Source: Medicago truncatula
Lineage: Eukaryota; Streptophyta; Magnoliopsida; Fabales; Fabaceae
Direction: 5' to 3'
DNA: 64,000 bases
Assembly (NCBI RefSeq): GCF_003473485.1
Contig: NC_053044.1
Location: 52,678,091-52,742,090 of the forward strand
Notes under the pieces: model-generated
What the model was told of the DNA's origin: nothing
The model's input: only the letters and a program-made list of their open reading frames with translations
The model's database searches: none
Made by a program: the position numbers and the translations under genes
Part shown: one piece after another, positions 48,931 through 59,780 of the stretch
Position numbering within the stretch: position 1 is the first letter of the stretch
Layout of the letters: each line of letters opens with the position of its first letter

Positions 48931-49164
48931 ATCCAACTGCAACAATTGTCTTCCTTTGAATGAGGTAATTCAAACTTGTTAATCGACAGGAATCCAACAT
49001 TCGATAAACATCTTGAATACTGGTATTGAAGTGTCAAGGAATGCACCTCATTCTTTTGACACTTGAATACCATCATTCAAGATGCTGATAGGATGTTGGA
49101 GTTCTGCTGTTTAGCAAGTTTGAATTTGCCCATTCATGGATAAGATAATTGTTGCAGTTGGAAG
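48931..49164. ncRNA. Long imperfect hairpin 2 (tandem relative of hairpin 1)
   Basis: The arm atccaactgcaacaattgtc... pairs with the reverse complement of ...gacaattgttgcagttggaag-like sequence over ~115 bp. It has the same tip as hairpin 1 (ggtattgaagtgtcaaggaatg / cattcttttgacacttgaatacc). The two hairpins share both arms and tip, so one arose by duplication; hairpin 2 lacks ~45 bp per arm. Confidence 0.5.
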
Positions 49165-49494
49165 GTACATTCTGGAATGTAATGTAATACAATGTAATGT
49201 GATAACATATATAGTTGAATATGCATAATACATTTTGTTTTGAATGGAACAATAATTATCTTATTTATTCAGTTTTCGAATTTATTTATTCATTACGCAA
49301 TTTTAATTAGTTGAATTCATGTTAGATTTAATTAGTTTTTATTCGAAACACGAGTTTAATCGAAATTATTCCAAATGCGGTTTTAATTGAAATTATTCAA
49401 AACGCGAATTTATTCAAAGTACCAATATGTCAAGGAAAATGTACCATAAAAAAAACATAAAAAAAGATCCGAAACAATTAGATATTACAACCCG

Positions 49495-49761
49495 TTATAT
49501 TATATCATCTTCCTCGTAACACAAGTCAATTGGGTTGTCCTCGACAGTCCCTGGGACACCTGCTTTTGGCTGAGGACCAAAATAGCATGTCCTCCCGCTC
49601 CTCCTCAACCTCGAATGATTATACACCAGCACCTTCGAATCCTTCTTTTTGACGGATCCATCACATGTGATTCCGTGCCATGTCATCGGTGATTTTTCTT
49701 TCTTCTTGTCGTCACCCTCCTTCTTCTTGTTCAACTCAATGTTTCTCTGATTCTGAGACAT
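49495..49761 (-). CDS. MULE-borne small basic protein, unknown function (88 aa)
   Basis: Starts MSQNQRNIELNKKKEGDDKK, has a lysine-rich N-terminal third, then SPMTWHGITCDGSVKKKDSK, LVYNHSRLRRSGRTCYFGPQ and an acidic end CYEEDDII. The 49761 ATG was chosen over 49809 because the upstream extension (MLRHDVGF...) reads like leader. The first codons of the PMD gene in the sister element (MADQDSI...) sit at the same relative place at the right end and on the same strand, so this may be a separate first exon of an analogous gene. Function unknown. Confidence 0.45.
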   Translation of the reverse strand: MSQNQRNIELNKKKEGDDKKKEKSPMTWHGITCDGSVKKKDSKVLVYNHSRLRRSGRTCYFGPQPKAGVPGTVEDNPIDLCYEEDDII

Positions 49762-50405
49762 ATCTACATAAACAAATCGGTGATCAAAACCTACATCATG
49801 TCGTAACAATTCTACAATAATTCATCAAAACCTAAACTAATCCTAAAAATTATACCGTAACTAATCGTAACAATTCTATCACAAATTCATAGCAACAAAA
49901 TTTCATAACAAACCTAAACTAATCGCAACAATTCATCTAATCCTAAAAATTCTACCATAATTTCATAACAATTCTACAATTCTAACCTAAACCTAACAAT
50001 TCAAACAACCTAAACTATCAGAACATCATAAAATCAATAAACCTCTATAATCGCAATTTAACAAAAAAAACTAACAAATCAATCGCAAAATAGCAATGCA
50101 ATAGGATTAAAAAAACTTACTTAATTTTGTGCTTGAAATTGGCTTGAAATGACTTATGCTTTGTGAAATTCGCACCTATGGAAGCAAAAAACGTAACAAT
50201 AACAATGGAGTTTTGGAAACTTCTATATTGTTCTGTTCATATATCAAAAACACAATGACAGTTAACTGCCGCTGGAAAGCCAGCGGTTGGTAACTGTCGG
50301 CGCATAGCCTAACGGTAGTTAACTGTCGTTGGAGGTAAAAACGTCATTTATTTGTGTCAATAGAAAATATTGATTGTCCAAAAAAGCAATTTTCTTAACT
50401 TGCTT

Positions 50406-52411
50406 ACTTCAAAGGAAGGCCAAGGCCCAATTAAAAAAGGAGCAATGAAATGGGGAGTAAAGTTTCCATAAGGTTGCTCTTTTGGCCTCCCTAATTGCTC
50501 ACAAGTTTTGAAAACGTCCTTCCCTAGTTTTCTACCAAAGCACTTTTAAACACAACAAAACAATCTTCGGGAGATACAAACTGAAAGGTTAAGCAATTGT
50601 GGATGGTCAAAAGTGCAAACTTCAAGTTCTCATAACGTCATGGATAAGAATATGACCACAAATGCGCAGTGGTTGCACAAGAAATTGATAATTGACATAT
50701 TCGATTACCTGATCACATTCTTTAATAATAGGACCGTGGTCTGCAAAATAAAGTATCAAATTAAGATATAAATATGTTAATCATTCCTTCAAAAAAAAAA
50801 ATGTTAATCATAAAATCTAGAATCAATCAGTTTAACAAATAAAAAATTATGACTCATAATTTGCCAAGGAGTTTCCTTTTCTCATAATTTGCCTTCGAAG
50901 AGGTTGCTTTGGCATGAAGGTTCTAACATTCATAACTCTAATTTCTTTTCCTAGAAGTATTGTGGATATGGTCGTCTAACGTTGAAAAAGGGTGGTATTG
51001 TGATGAATCATGGTGGTGGTGCTGCTTGTGGAGTTGTGGGGTGTGGCATATTACCATAATTTGGCTTCAAAGAGGCTGTTTTTGCATGCAGGTTCTGAAA
51101 TTTATAGCTTGTAATTTGTGTGTAATATTCAAAAATCATTTAGTATGGGACGGAAGGAGTAAAACTTGAACAAAATTGTTTTAGAAATTAAATTTAATAT
51201 ATGCAACAAAAAAGTTTGTGATATTCGCGAGGCATGTCAACATACAACATGACAAATTATGGTATGGCAGTGCTTGTGTTTGGTTTTAAGCTTTTTATTT
51301 ATTTTTTCTTTGTTTGGTGTGTCATAATATCGAACCTAGGGCACTGAGATTGAAAAGTAGATTTTAACTAAGCGATCATATAAGGTAACCAACAATTTTT
51401 CATTTATCTCATTAAATCGTAATAAACATGAGATTCCAACAATCATATAAATTATATTGAATGATGTAGAAAAATATAGTTTGAAGAGGAATGAACTTCT
51501 TACAAAAGTTTGAAAAAAAAAATGCAAAGATGAAGGGCTTTTGAATTTCTTTGAAGTATGATTTTTTTCAACTGAGAAAAGTGGTCATGGACTTAAAAGT
51601 GAAAATGTAAATTATTTTACACGGACATCAAATTAGAGCTAAGAATTCGGCATTTATTTAAAAAATGGATGTAATATATGCTTAGGTGACAATACGATGA
51701 TGTGTTTTTACTGGTTGGCAGCGTAATCCTATAAAATGGTCGTTAATTTATAAACTTATAGAGCAAGAGTAGTACCGTAGAAAATGGAAATAACCATTTT
51801 CTCTTTTCTTTTGCATTCTTGGTGAGAAAAAAATAACTTGAGGTTCACAATCCCATATGTGGAATCGATATTTTATCACGACGATAAAATCATGCACTTG
51901 CGATGATATCACTTTCTTCGATTAATACATTATAAATATGGAGTGTGAGGGGTAAATTGTTAAATTGTCTGCTTCCTCTAAATTTTGACTGAGTTTGATA
52001 TCTTCACAATCTTCTTAGGCCTCGGTAAAAATATTCGACTAACCCATGTTCGTCTATATTTTTTAGTGCAAAAAAATTGAAAGGGTAAAAATGGATTGAT
52101 TTTAACTAGAAAATTAAAAACTAATTCAACAATATGACATGTATACCTGTGGCAAAAGACCTAAAACAAATAACACTATTCATTGTTTGCTGGGAATTGT
52201 GTGCGAAAAAGAATAAATTTTTCATAAGAACTTGTTCATAAATCCAACAATTAGAAACAACTAATAAAAGTGTAGGAAAAAAATAGAACACAGATAAATT
52301 TGAGACAGATATTAGACATAAAGGTTGAATTTCATTTCACTTATGACAAGAAAGGGTGGCAAATCTTAAAACATAACAAGTACTCTCTAACCACAAATAC
52401 AATGTGCCAAA
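50406..52411. other. Intergenic DNA between the MULE and Kunitz copy 3
   Basis: AT-rich, with no gene recognised. At ~52260-52380 it carries the 3' flank block shared by the Kunitz copies (acagataaatttgagacag, ggcaaatcttaaaaca). Confidence 0.5.
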
Positions 52412-53053
52412 CTAGACACCGCTGAAATCTTGATTCTTGTTCTGAGTAAAAGTGGAAGCCTTCTGAAATCTAACATAATAAGGTTCTTCAATACCAGCAC
52501 CAAGAGCCATAACTTTAGTTCCATCAGTATCTACAAAAGTTCCAACAGGAGCACAAAGAGTACCAGGAACAGAAGGACAGTACAGAAAGCTATAAATCTC
52601 ATAAGCATGTTCTCCCTCAAGCCTCTCAATCTTAAACTGGCTAAAAAGGTTCCCAGGAAAACCACCGGTGCTCACAAACCAAAACCTAGCTCTAGTTCCC
52701 TCTTTTGAAATCTTCCACACTTTTCTCTCACTGCAAGGACTACCCAATATTGGAATCTCAACGGTGAGATCAGTGAGAGTTGGAATGTAATCATGTTCAT
52801 ATTCATAGAAATAAACTGGCGAGCCAATGGCTTCAGGGTTACGGATAACATCAAGAGGGCATGTTTTGTTTCTTGTTTGTCCTAATGTTATGCCTCCATT
52901 GTCAGCCCAAAGTGGAAATACGTAGTAACCTTCACCTGGTTTAAGAGGGTTACCTTGTTTGTCTACTACTGCCTCTGGTTTATCTCCTTGTAGTGCCTTT
53001 GTGTTGAACAACGCTGAGAGAGAAAGGAAGCAAAAGAGTTGAATGAATTTCAT
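52412..53053 (-). CDS. Kunitz-type (legume) inhibitor, copy 3
   Basis: Intronless, 213 residues. Signal peptide MKFIQLFCFLSLSALFNTKA, then VVDKQGNPLKPGEGYYVFPL, ITLGQTRNKTCPLDVIRNPE, HDYIPTLTDLTVEIPILGSPC, RFWFVSTGGFPGNL and LYCPSVPGTLCAPVGTF. Four Cys and the NKT site are kept. The reactive-loop position reads Glu-His-Asp-Tyr. The coding frame is intact and close to copy 2. The promoter is unlike its sisters: ~30-40 bp upstream of the ATG the sequence jumps to DNA that in copy 1 lies ~160 bp upstream, so the TATA segment is missing. Confidence 0.93.
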   Translation of the reverse strand: MKFIQLFCFLSLSALFNTKALQGDKPEAVVDKQGNPLKPGEGYYVFPLWADNGGITLGQTRNKTCPLDVIRNPEAIGSPVYFYEYEHDYIPTLTDLTVEIPILGSPCSERKVWKISKEGTRARFWFVSTGGFPGNLFSQFKIERLEGEHAYEIYSFLYCPSVPGTLCAPVGTFVDTDGTKVMALGAGIEEPYYVRFQKASTFTQNKNQDFSGV

Positions 53054-53325
53054 TGTTTCTTGATTTTTTTTAATTTGCCTTTGGAATATTATAACATGGA
53101 TAGGATAAGTGGATAATATGAATGGATATTATAACATGATGGAATGGATAACATGAATTGATGAATGGACGCAGGGGAAATAATAAGTACGAAAACGAGC
53201 AAGTTTATTGATATAACATCATGAGGGCATGTTCTGTTTCACGTTAACAGCATAATAAAGAACATCTCCATTTTGCTTTAAAAAAAAAAAACAGAAGCAT
53301 CTCCATTCACAAGGGATTTAAACTA

Positions 53326-53689
53326 GAGTTAAATAAGTTTTTCGTCCCTAAAAAATAGCAAATTTTATTTTAGTCCCTAAAAAACTAAACAGAATGTTTT
53401 TCGTTCTCACAAAAAATTTTATTTTATTTTCAATCCCTAACGACCAATTTATGTTAATATGAATGTCGAGATTATGAGTCTTTTATGTTCATATTATGTC
53501 TATTTATTATGTTTAAATTTTGTATGTTCATGTTATGTTAAAAAAATGTCAAGAACACATCAAAATTATTTTTGTTAAGGACGGAAAACAAAACAAAAAA
53601 ATTATAACGATGAAAATAACTTATTTTATTTTACAAGGACTAAAATCAAAATCAGTTATATATATAGGGACGAAAAACTTATTTAACCC
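53326..53689. mobile_element. Tourist-like MITE (364 bp)
   Basis: Inverted ends GAGTTAAATAAGTTTTTCGT and ACGAAAAACTTATTTAACCC, flanked by the 3 bp duplication CTA (53323-53325, 53690-53692). Same style as the element at 3947-4433. Confidence 0.8.
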
Positions 53690-53692
53690 CTA

Positions 53693-54398
53693 ACAAAATT
53701 ACTCTTGTTGTTCTTTTACGGTTTTATGAAATTTTCTGTAAATTTCTACGTGGCTTGCGGAGTCAACATTTTTTAATTAAAAAATATTTTTTTGTGCATA
53801 AAAAAATAAAGATAAAAAACTTAAGTGTGACAAATAAGATAAAATATTATGAAATAATTTTGCTTATGTATATGTTCTATTGCGCTTTTTGCCAAAAGCA
53901 AAAGCCTTGGATCAACTTTTGTCTCCCTTTTCTATTTTTTTTTCCTTACTCATGATTTTTGAATTATTTTCTTATAGATTGTTTGTTTATGTGGTAACAA
54001 TAAAAAAAAAATTGAAAACTCGGTATCCGAAGTGGTAACAATAATTAATTTTAAATGAATTTAAGTATGTTTGGTTTTTCCTTAACAAAAATAAATTTTG
54101 AGTGAATTAATTTTCTAAAATTTATTGTTAAAAGTAAATTGAATGTAGAATTATTCACTGAGTCTTAATTCCACTGAAGAACAATCAAAGATATAATAAT
54201 CAATAATCCACCTTTAAAATCAATTTTCATTTCTCTAAAAATGAAACCAAACAGTTCCCTTAAATATATTCATGTAAATATAAATAAATAATAATAAGGT
54301 AAAGTAAATCCTAAACAAAAAGGACTAATCCCAAAAAAGGGACCCAAAAGTGCCCAATTTCCTGCTAGAAAGAACAGCCACCACAACCCCTATTTAAC
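53693..54398. other. Intergenic DNA
   Basis: AT-rich. A 16 bp tag, aaaactcggtatccga, at 54015-54030 equals the 3' end of the SINE family seen in EMC7 intron 6, so a small SINE tail may remain here. Nothing else was recognised. Confidence 0.4.
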
Positions 54399-54579
54399 GG
54401 GTAGCACTTGGATGCCATAGTTTTTTGGTGTCATTGGTGTCATAGGTAACTTTGTGTCTATCTCTCTCTTAACAACTCATTCTCTCTCATCTAAATAATT
54501 TATTTTAATCATTCTCTTTCATCTAAAATGAACTTATGCACCAATGACATCAAAAAACTATGGCACCCAAATATTTCTC
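54399..54579. mobile_element. Small MITE (181 bp) with 9 bp duplication
   Basis: tgccatagttttttggtgtc pairs with gacatcaaaaaactatggca. An exact 9 bp duplication, ctatttaac, lies at 54390-54398 and 54580-54588. It sits ~175 bp past the 3' end of the armadillo gene. Confidence 0.75.
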
Positions 54580-54753
54580 CTATTTAACCCAACCAACGTT
54601 CCCCACCACTCCAAAGAAACCAACCCAACAATTTGCACATACAAGAGAAATCCATCCACTCCAAACATTAAATGGAAGAAGAGTCATCACCCACTAAAAT
54701 AATGACAAGCTTGGTCCAAAACCACCAACTAATTTCCCTAATCTATACAATTT

Positions 54754-55905
54754 CTAAGGTGAAGAACCCCACAATATCTCAGCACTAACAGTAGCAAACT
54801 CTGCATCTGATTGTGAAGCCTCTTTCACCAATCTCAGTATCTCCAATTTCACCTCTCTTTTTTCTTCACTACTCAAACCTTCCCCAATTTCCACTTGTAT
54901 TGCAAATCTCGAAACACAACCATCAAAAACAGAATCATCAAGATCATAATCCACCCCTAACACTTTTTCTTTTTCTCTAATCTCTTCCACATCACATAAA
55001 TCCTCTTTTCTTTGCAAAATCATCAATATTTTAACCAACTCTTGTTGTAACATAGCTTCAACAACTTCTCTTCTACCAATATAACAAAGTTCAAAAACAC
55101 AATCCAAAGCCGCAACACGAAGACACCAATCACTCGATAACAAAAAACCAATAATTTTAGGAATCATTCCATTAGATAAAATTTCATCAACTAAAGGACT
55201 ACGAATTAATCTAACAAGCAAAGAAATAACCTTTATTGAACATTCAGAAGACATTGCTATCAAAGCCTTAATCGTTGGACCCATCAAAACTAACCCAACA
55301 AAAACATTTTTGTTGAATTTCACCAAATCAGCTATAGCCATAGCTGATTCTTCTCGAACCCTTTTCGAACTAAAAGGTTCAATCAACGTACGTTCCAAAA
55401 GGGTAAAGATTTTTGCTCTCAAAATTAAATCTTGAAACTCCAAATCAAAACCCGACAATAACCTCTGTTCAAACTCAACAATAGCCTTAACCTGTTCATC
55501 CTCGTTGTTCTGTTCTTGCAGTGTCTTCACAAGGTTTATAATGATTACACGGTCTAAATAAGTTTGAATTTCGGATTCTAAGGAAGATGAAGCTTGTGAA
55601 ATCTTGTAAGAGATGATTTGGCGTTGTAGAATGGATTTGAGTCCATAACCTTTGCATTTTTCCAAGTTTTCGATCAAGGTTTTGAGGGTGGTGAGAGAAT
55701 GAGAGAGATTGTAAAGATTTGGATTAGTTGAGAAGATAGTGATAGCTTTTGATTCAAGCTCTAAAAGAGCTTCAACGGCGGCTTTAGAGTCGGTTTTGAA
55801 GAGAAAAGTGAAAGGGTTGGTTTTGATTTGAAGATCTTTGGAAGCTTGTTTGAGGGAGTTGAGAAGAGTTAGAACACGGTGCTTAGAAGGTTGATCATGG
55901 TCCAT
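54754..55905 (-). CDS. Armadillo-repeat protein without U-box
   Basis: An intronless 383-residue protein starting MDHDQPSKHRVLTLLNSLKQ. The first ~120 residues are helical and resemble the N-terminal region of plant U-box/ARM proteins (LLELESKAITIFSTNPNLYN, LKTLIENLEKCKGYG). Armadillo-like helical repeats follow from ~165 to 290 (RVREESAMAIADLVKFN, CSIKVISLLVRLIRSP, DWCLRVAALDCVFELC). The C-terminus FATVSAEILWGSSP looks like a conserved ending of an ARM subfamily. No U-box or other catalytic domain is present, so a protein-binding scaffold role is inferred. The leader upstream (55906-56000) is GA-rich. Function unknown. Confidence 0.85.
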   Translation of the reverse strand: MDHDQPSKHRVLTLLNSLKQASKDLQIKTNPFTFLFKTDSKAAVEALLELESKAITIFSTNPNLYNLSHSLTTLKTLIENLEKCKGYGLKSILQRQIISYKISQASSSLESEIQTYLDRVIIINLVKTLQEQNNEDEQVKAIVEFEQRLLSGFDLEFQDLILRAKIFTLLERTLIEPFSSKRVREESAMAIADLVKFNKNVFVGLVLMGPTIKALIAMSSECSIKVISLLVRLIRSPLVDEILSNGMIPKIIGFLLSSDWCLRVAALDCVFELCYIGRREVVEAMLQQELVKILMILQRKEDLCDVEEIREKEKVLGVDYDLDDSVFDGCVSRFAIQVEIGEGLSSEEKREVKLEILRLVKEASQSDAEFATVSAEILWGSSP

Positions 55906-56107
55906 GATGGATGTGAGAAATTCAGTTCATTTGTTTGTTTTGAAGGAAAGAAGTAGCTAGAAAAAGGGTTGAGAAAAGACAAGAGTGGGAGGGGAGAGAA
56001 GAAAGGGAAAACAAACTCAACTATTAGTCTTGTCATCGGTCCTTCTCATCAATGGAGGGACCAAACCAGTCGGTCCACGTAAATGGTATGTTTATTCATA
56101 GTTAAAT

Positions 56108-58479
56108 TAGGGGCGGACAAGTCGGTCTATTAGATTCGAAATCGGTTTCAAAATTTAAAACCGTTTAAACCAACGGTTGCATATTTGTAAATTATTTATG
56201 ACCAACTTAGGCATTGGTTTAGTCGGTTCGATGTAAACGGTTAAGCCGGTCAAATATGTGGTTTAGTTCGGTTAATTCGGTTTTATATATATCAATTTCT
56301 GCTTAATATATTTTAAAAATTTAACATAACTAAATTATAAGCAGAAATTTGGGTTTTAAATAAAACCAAGATTAATAATTTGGCTATTCACATTAATCTT
56401 TATGGTCTATCAGTTTTCAGTTTAAGTAAAAATTAAGAGCAATTTTTATGCCACAATATATTACATAGAACTTGTTTGCGCCGACACCATTTGTAAACTT
56501 GTTCCAAATATAAATTATATAACTTGTTTGCATTGACTACAGCAAACAAGCACAATACAACCAATATTAGTAAATATTACAGTTGTCCAACGGTATCAAC
56601 AATATAAGTATTATAATATATTACAGTCATCCAATATATTTGAGTAAAAGATGAAATAAATTCCACTGGCTTTAAAAGCACAGGCTGCTTACAATTGCTG
56701 ATGCTACAACATGGCGAATCATGGAGAATGATGTTGTAGTTGATGCTGCACAACAAAGGAATGAATATAGCTATTTAAAAAAAAAACTAAACAACAATAT
56801 GTTTAATGTTCTAAATTTACAAATATGCATGAATGATATTTGAAAACAAACCTGAACTGCAGCCCTAGAAGTCTATAACATCCAGTATCCCACTTAAATT
56901 GCAGCAACCATTTATGATAAACTGTAAATTAAAATCAGTTAGTAAATCATAATAATTTCATTAGATTAAAGAAAATTTCATTATAACAAAGAAAGCAAGT
57001 TTTATCAGAATACCTCCAAAGGGACATGCCATAGATAATACTTCATAACTCTTCATTCTCTACTTCTCTAATGGCATGGGCATGTTCGTCAAGGTTAACA
57101 AAGTTGGTTACGGCATCCCTACAATCTTTTGCATGTACCTTTGGCTACTTGAAACTAGAAAACCACCCTTCCCATTTATAAGATTTGTTTGCCTAGGGTC
57201 ATTTAGCATGTTCTCTGGTTTCTTAAGGCAGACTCTAGAGTGTGCTAACATGTTGGACGTCCCATTTAATTTAGAATCACAATGATATCTTTTATGGCAG
57301 TGTTTACAAGCGGCTGTAGGTTCTGGTTCATTGGATAATGGATAAAATCAAGCCAAACGAGAGATGTTCTCCTATTACCATTGGCATTAGGTCTCCTACA
57401 CCTAGTAGTGGGTAAGGGGGGAGCTTAGCAGCTGCTTGTTGAGTAGATTCAGCTGAAAAGATTAGTAAAGTAATTCTGATATGCATCTAGCTAAGTTTTT
57501 TGCATTATAAAATATTAAGTGTTTCAATAATTATAAAGTATTAAGCCTTAAATAAAAGCATCTCCAATTATCAATCAATAATTAACCAAAAATATATTTA
57601 AACCAGTAGGCAATAGAACATATTTTGCACATATATGGATAACTTATACATACTGCACAAATACCTTATATTTTCATGAAATAATTATAGCTACAATTAG
57701 CATTTTTCATTCATAGAAATATAATTACTAAACACAACAAATTATATTCATAGAAATATAATTATTAACACAAAAAAAAAAACAGCACATTTATAAGTTC
57801 CAACTCACTGTTATCCAAAATTATAGTATCATTTCCTTCTTCAGCCTCCATGTTTCCAAGAGCCAATGAACCCTAAGCAGAAACAAGTAAAAAAAATAAA
57901 GATTAATTAGAAACAATTATGTTATCTTAAGGGTGAAATATATATATATATATATAAAGTATAAAAATATGAACAAATGTGATTAGATCTTACTTACAAA
58001 CCTTTCAGAGATTTTAGAAACTTGATTGAGATTCGGATTTATGTGACAAAAAAGAAAGGAAGGTTGAAAATCTTGATTAACATAGTTGATTTGTGATTTT
58101 TGTTTCAAGTTTTTTTTTTGTGGAAAATGGAAGAAAATGAACGAATTTGTGATCTATGATATGTGATTTGTCGGTTTTTTTTATATGTTTTGATATGAAG
58201 GAAAAAACGATTATGGTGTATGTGGAAGGAAAGCGGCCGCAGACACAGGTTTCAATGTTCTCACACTAACTATATATATGTGGGCTTATTGGGTTGGATC
58301 TTATTATGGGCTGTATAACGGTTCGAAACGGTTTATTGTGGGTTGTAATATACAAACCGTGACCGACCATGTATAGCCATAGCAAACCATTGAAGCTAAA
58401 CCGAACTAACCATTTAACCGACCCGACCCGTTACGCTTCGGCCGGTTTGGGCTGGTTTTTAAAATCCTGTCCAGCGCTA
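56108..58479. mobile_element. hAT-like non-autonomous element (approximate ends)
   Basis: The left end TAGGGGCGGACAAGTCGGTC and the right end (inverted) TAGCGCTGGACAGGATTT share the hAT-like start TAGnG..GGACA. Both subterminal regions are packed with accgttta/cggttta/ccggtc motifs in opposite orientations. A minus-strand start MEAEEGNDTIILDN near 57851 may be the remains of an N-terminal transposase exon; no other domain was seen. No clear 8 bp duplication was found. Confidence 0.55.
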
Positions 58480-58570
58480 GTTTTCCCTAGAAAATTAGGT
58501 ACTGTTTTCCCTAATTTTCTACGATAAGACTTTTCTTTTTTGTGTCTAGTAGACTAGAGAATTATTTATT

Positions 58571-59482
58571 AAGAAATGTTAGGGTCACATTCACTAACAC
58601 TCTCTTTTAACACACCCAATAAAAATTAGTCATATGTTCTACTTTTTTAATTCAATTAACTTGATACCTATTCAACTGGTTTCTAAACATTTGATTTTTT
58701 TTTAATAACTTAATAAACACTTGGAGAGAGAAAGAGAATAAGAAAAAGAAAAGAGAGAAGAGTGTTGAGAAACAACCTGGATCTTCAATTTCTATCTTCA
58801 ACGCTTTGAAAGTTTAGGAACCCAAAATTAAAAGAGTCACGTGTGTCTCTCTAATTCCAATTTCCCCCAAAAGCTTTGTGGCCTTTCTCTCTTCTACATG
58901 AAATGGTTTTGTTCATCGTCCATCCAGTACGAGCATCATCATTTACCTGGTGTTTTGATCATGTGATTTGGAGCAAATTCATGCTTATGATTTGTGAAAC
59001 TTCATTAAAATTAAAGCAATTAAATTGAAGAAAAATCAGAAATGAACCTCATAGAGAAGAGAGATAAAAGTCGAATCTTGCAATTGACCTATTATATTGA
59101 TTCAGGAATATATTTAGATCAAAATTTTTGTTTAGGGTTCTATTAATTTTTTTTTAATAGGGAATTCTGATTTTACGTTTTCAGATACAATGAAACTTGC
59201 CCCCTTTTTAGGTTTTCATCGGATTGTTCATTGGAATTTCAAGCTTTCAAGATTGAAGATGGTTGTGTCGTGTTCTCCGCACTCTTGTCTCTCTTCTTTT
59301 TCTTCTTCTTCTCTTTCTCTCTCCAACTGTTGTACTAAGTTATACAAAAAAAAAAAAAAAAAAATGTTTAGAAACCAGTTGAACAAGTTTCAGGTTAATT
59401 GAATTAAAAAAGTGGAACACATTGTTAATTTTTATTGGGTGTGTTAAAAATAGTGTTAGTAGATATGATCCTAACATTTCTC
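58571..59482. mobile_element. MULE-type foldback element (912 bp)
   Basis: The arms AAGAAATGTTAGGGTCAC... and ...GATCCTAACATTTCTC pair for ~150 bp, including aaccagttgaa/ttcaactggtt. An exact 9 bp duplication, ttatttatt, lies at 58562-58570 and 59483-59491. The interior has CT-rich tracts and a poly-A run (59346-59363). Confidence 0.85.
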
Positions 59483-59780
59483 TTATTTATTGCACATACA
59501 GTCCACACAGAATTTTTATATAGTTTTTTATTTTTTTATCTCTATTGAGATGGAGGTAGCACTTTGGTGACACAAAGGTGTCAATGTCACATGACATTCT
59601 TCACACTTCAATGTCACAAAAGTGCTATCCGGAATCCAATAGCAACACTTTTGTTTTTTTTAGAGGAAACACATTTTTGGTGTATATTATATATGATATG
59701 ATATGATGTTGAATATCTATACTCTCATTAATATTTGTTGTATTCGACTGTTTCATATAGATTAAAAAAGACGAGGAAAG

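Larger units (their letters stand above)
47681..50394. mobile_element. MULE-type element with two convergent small genes (2714 bp)
   Basis: Ends GAAAATTGTTTTTCTAGCA and (inverted) GAAAATTGCTTTTTTGGAC, with ~90 bp of pairing that includes tattgacacaa. Flanking 9-mers gtaacttgc (47672-47680) and ttaacttgc (50395-50403) differ at one base. Three GTTAAC-centred motifs lie within ~70 bp at each end (e.g. gcggcagttaactgccg). Contents are a plus-strand gene at the left, a minus-strand gene at the right and two long hairpins between them. No transposase was recognised. Confidence 0.85.

Noticed and set aside
57076-57285. 69-codon plus-strand frame in the hAT-like element
   Set aside because: No recognised domain and a chance-like length.
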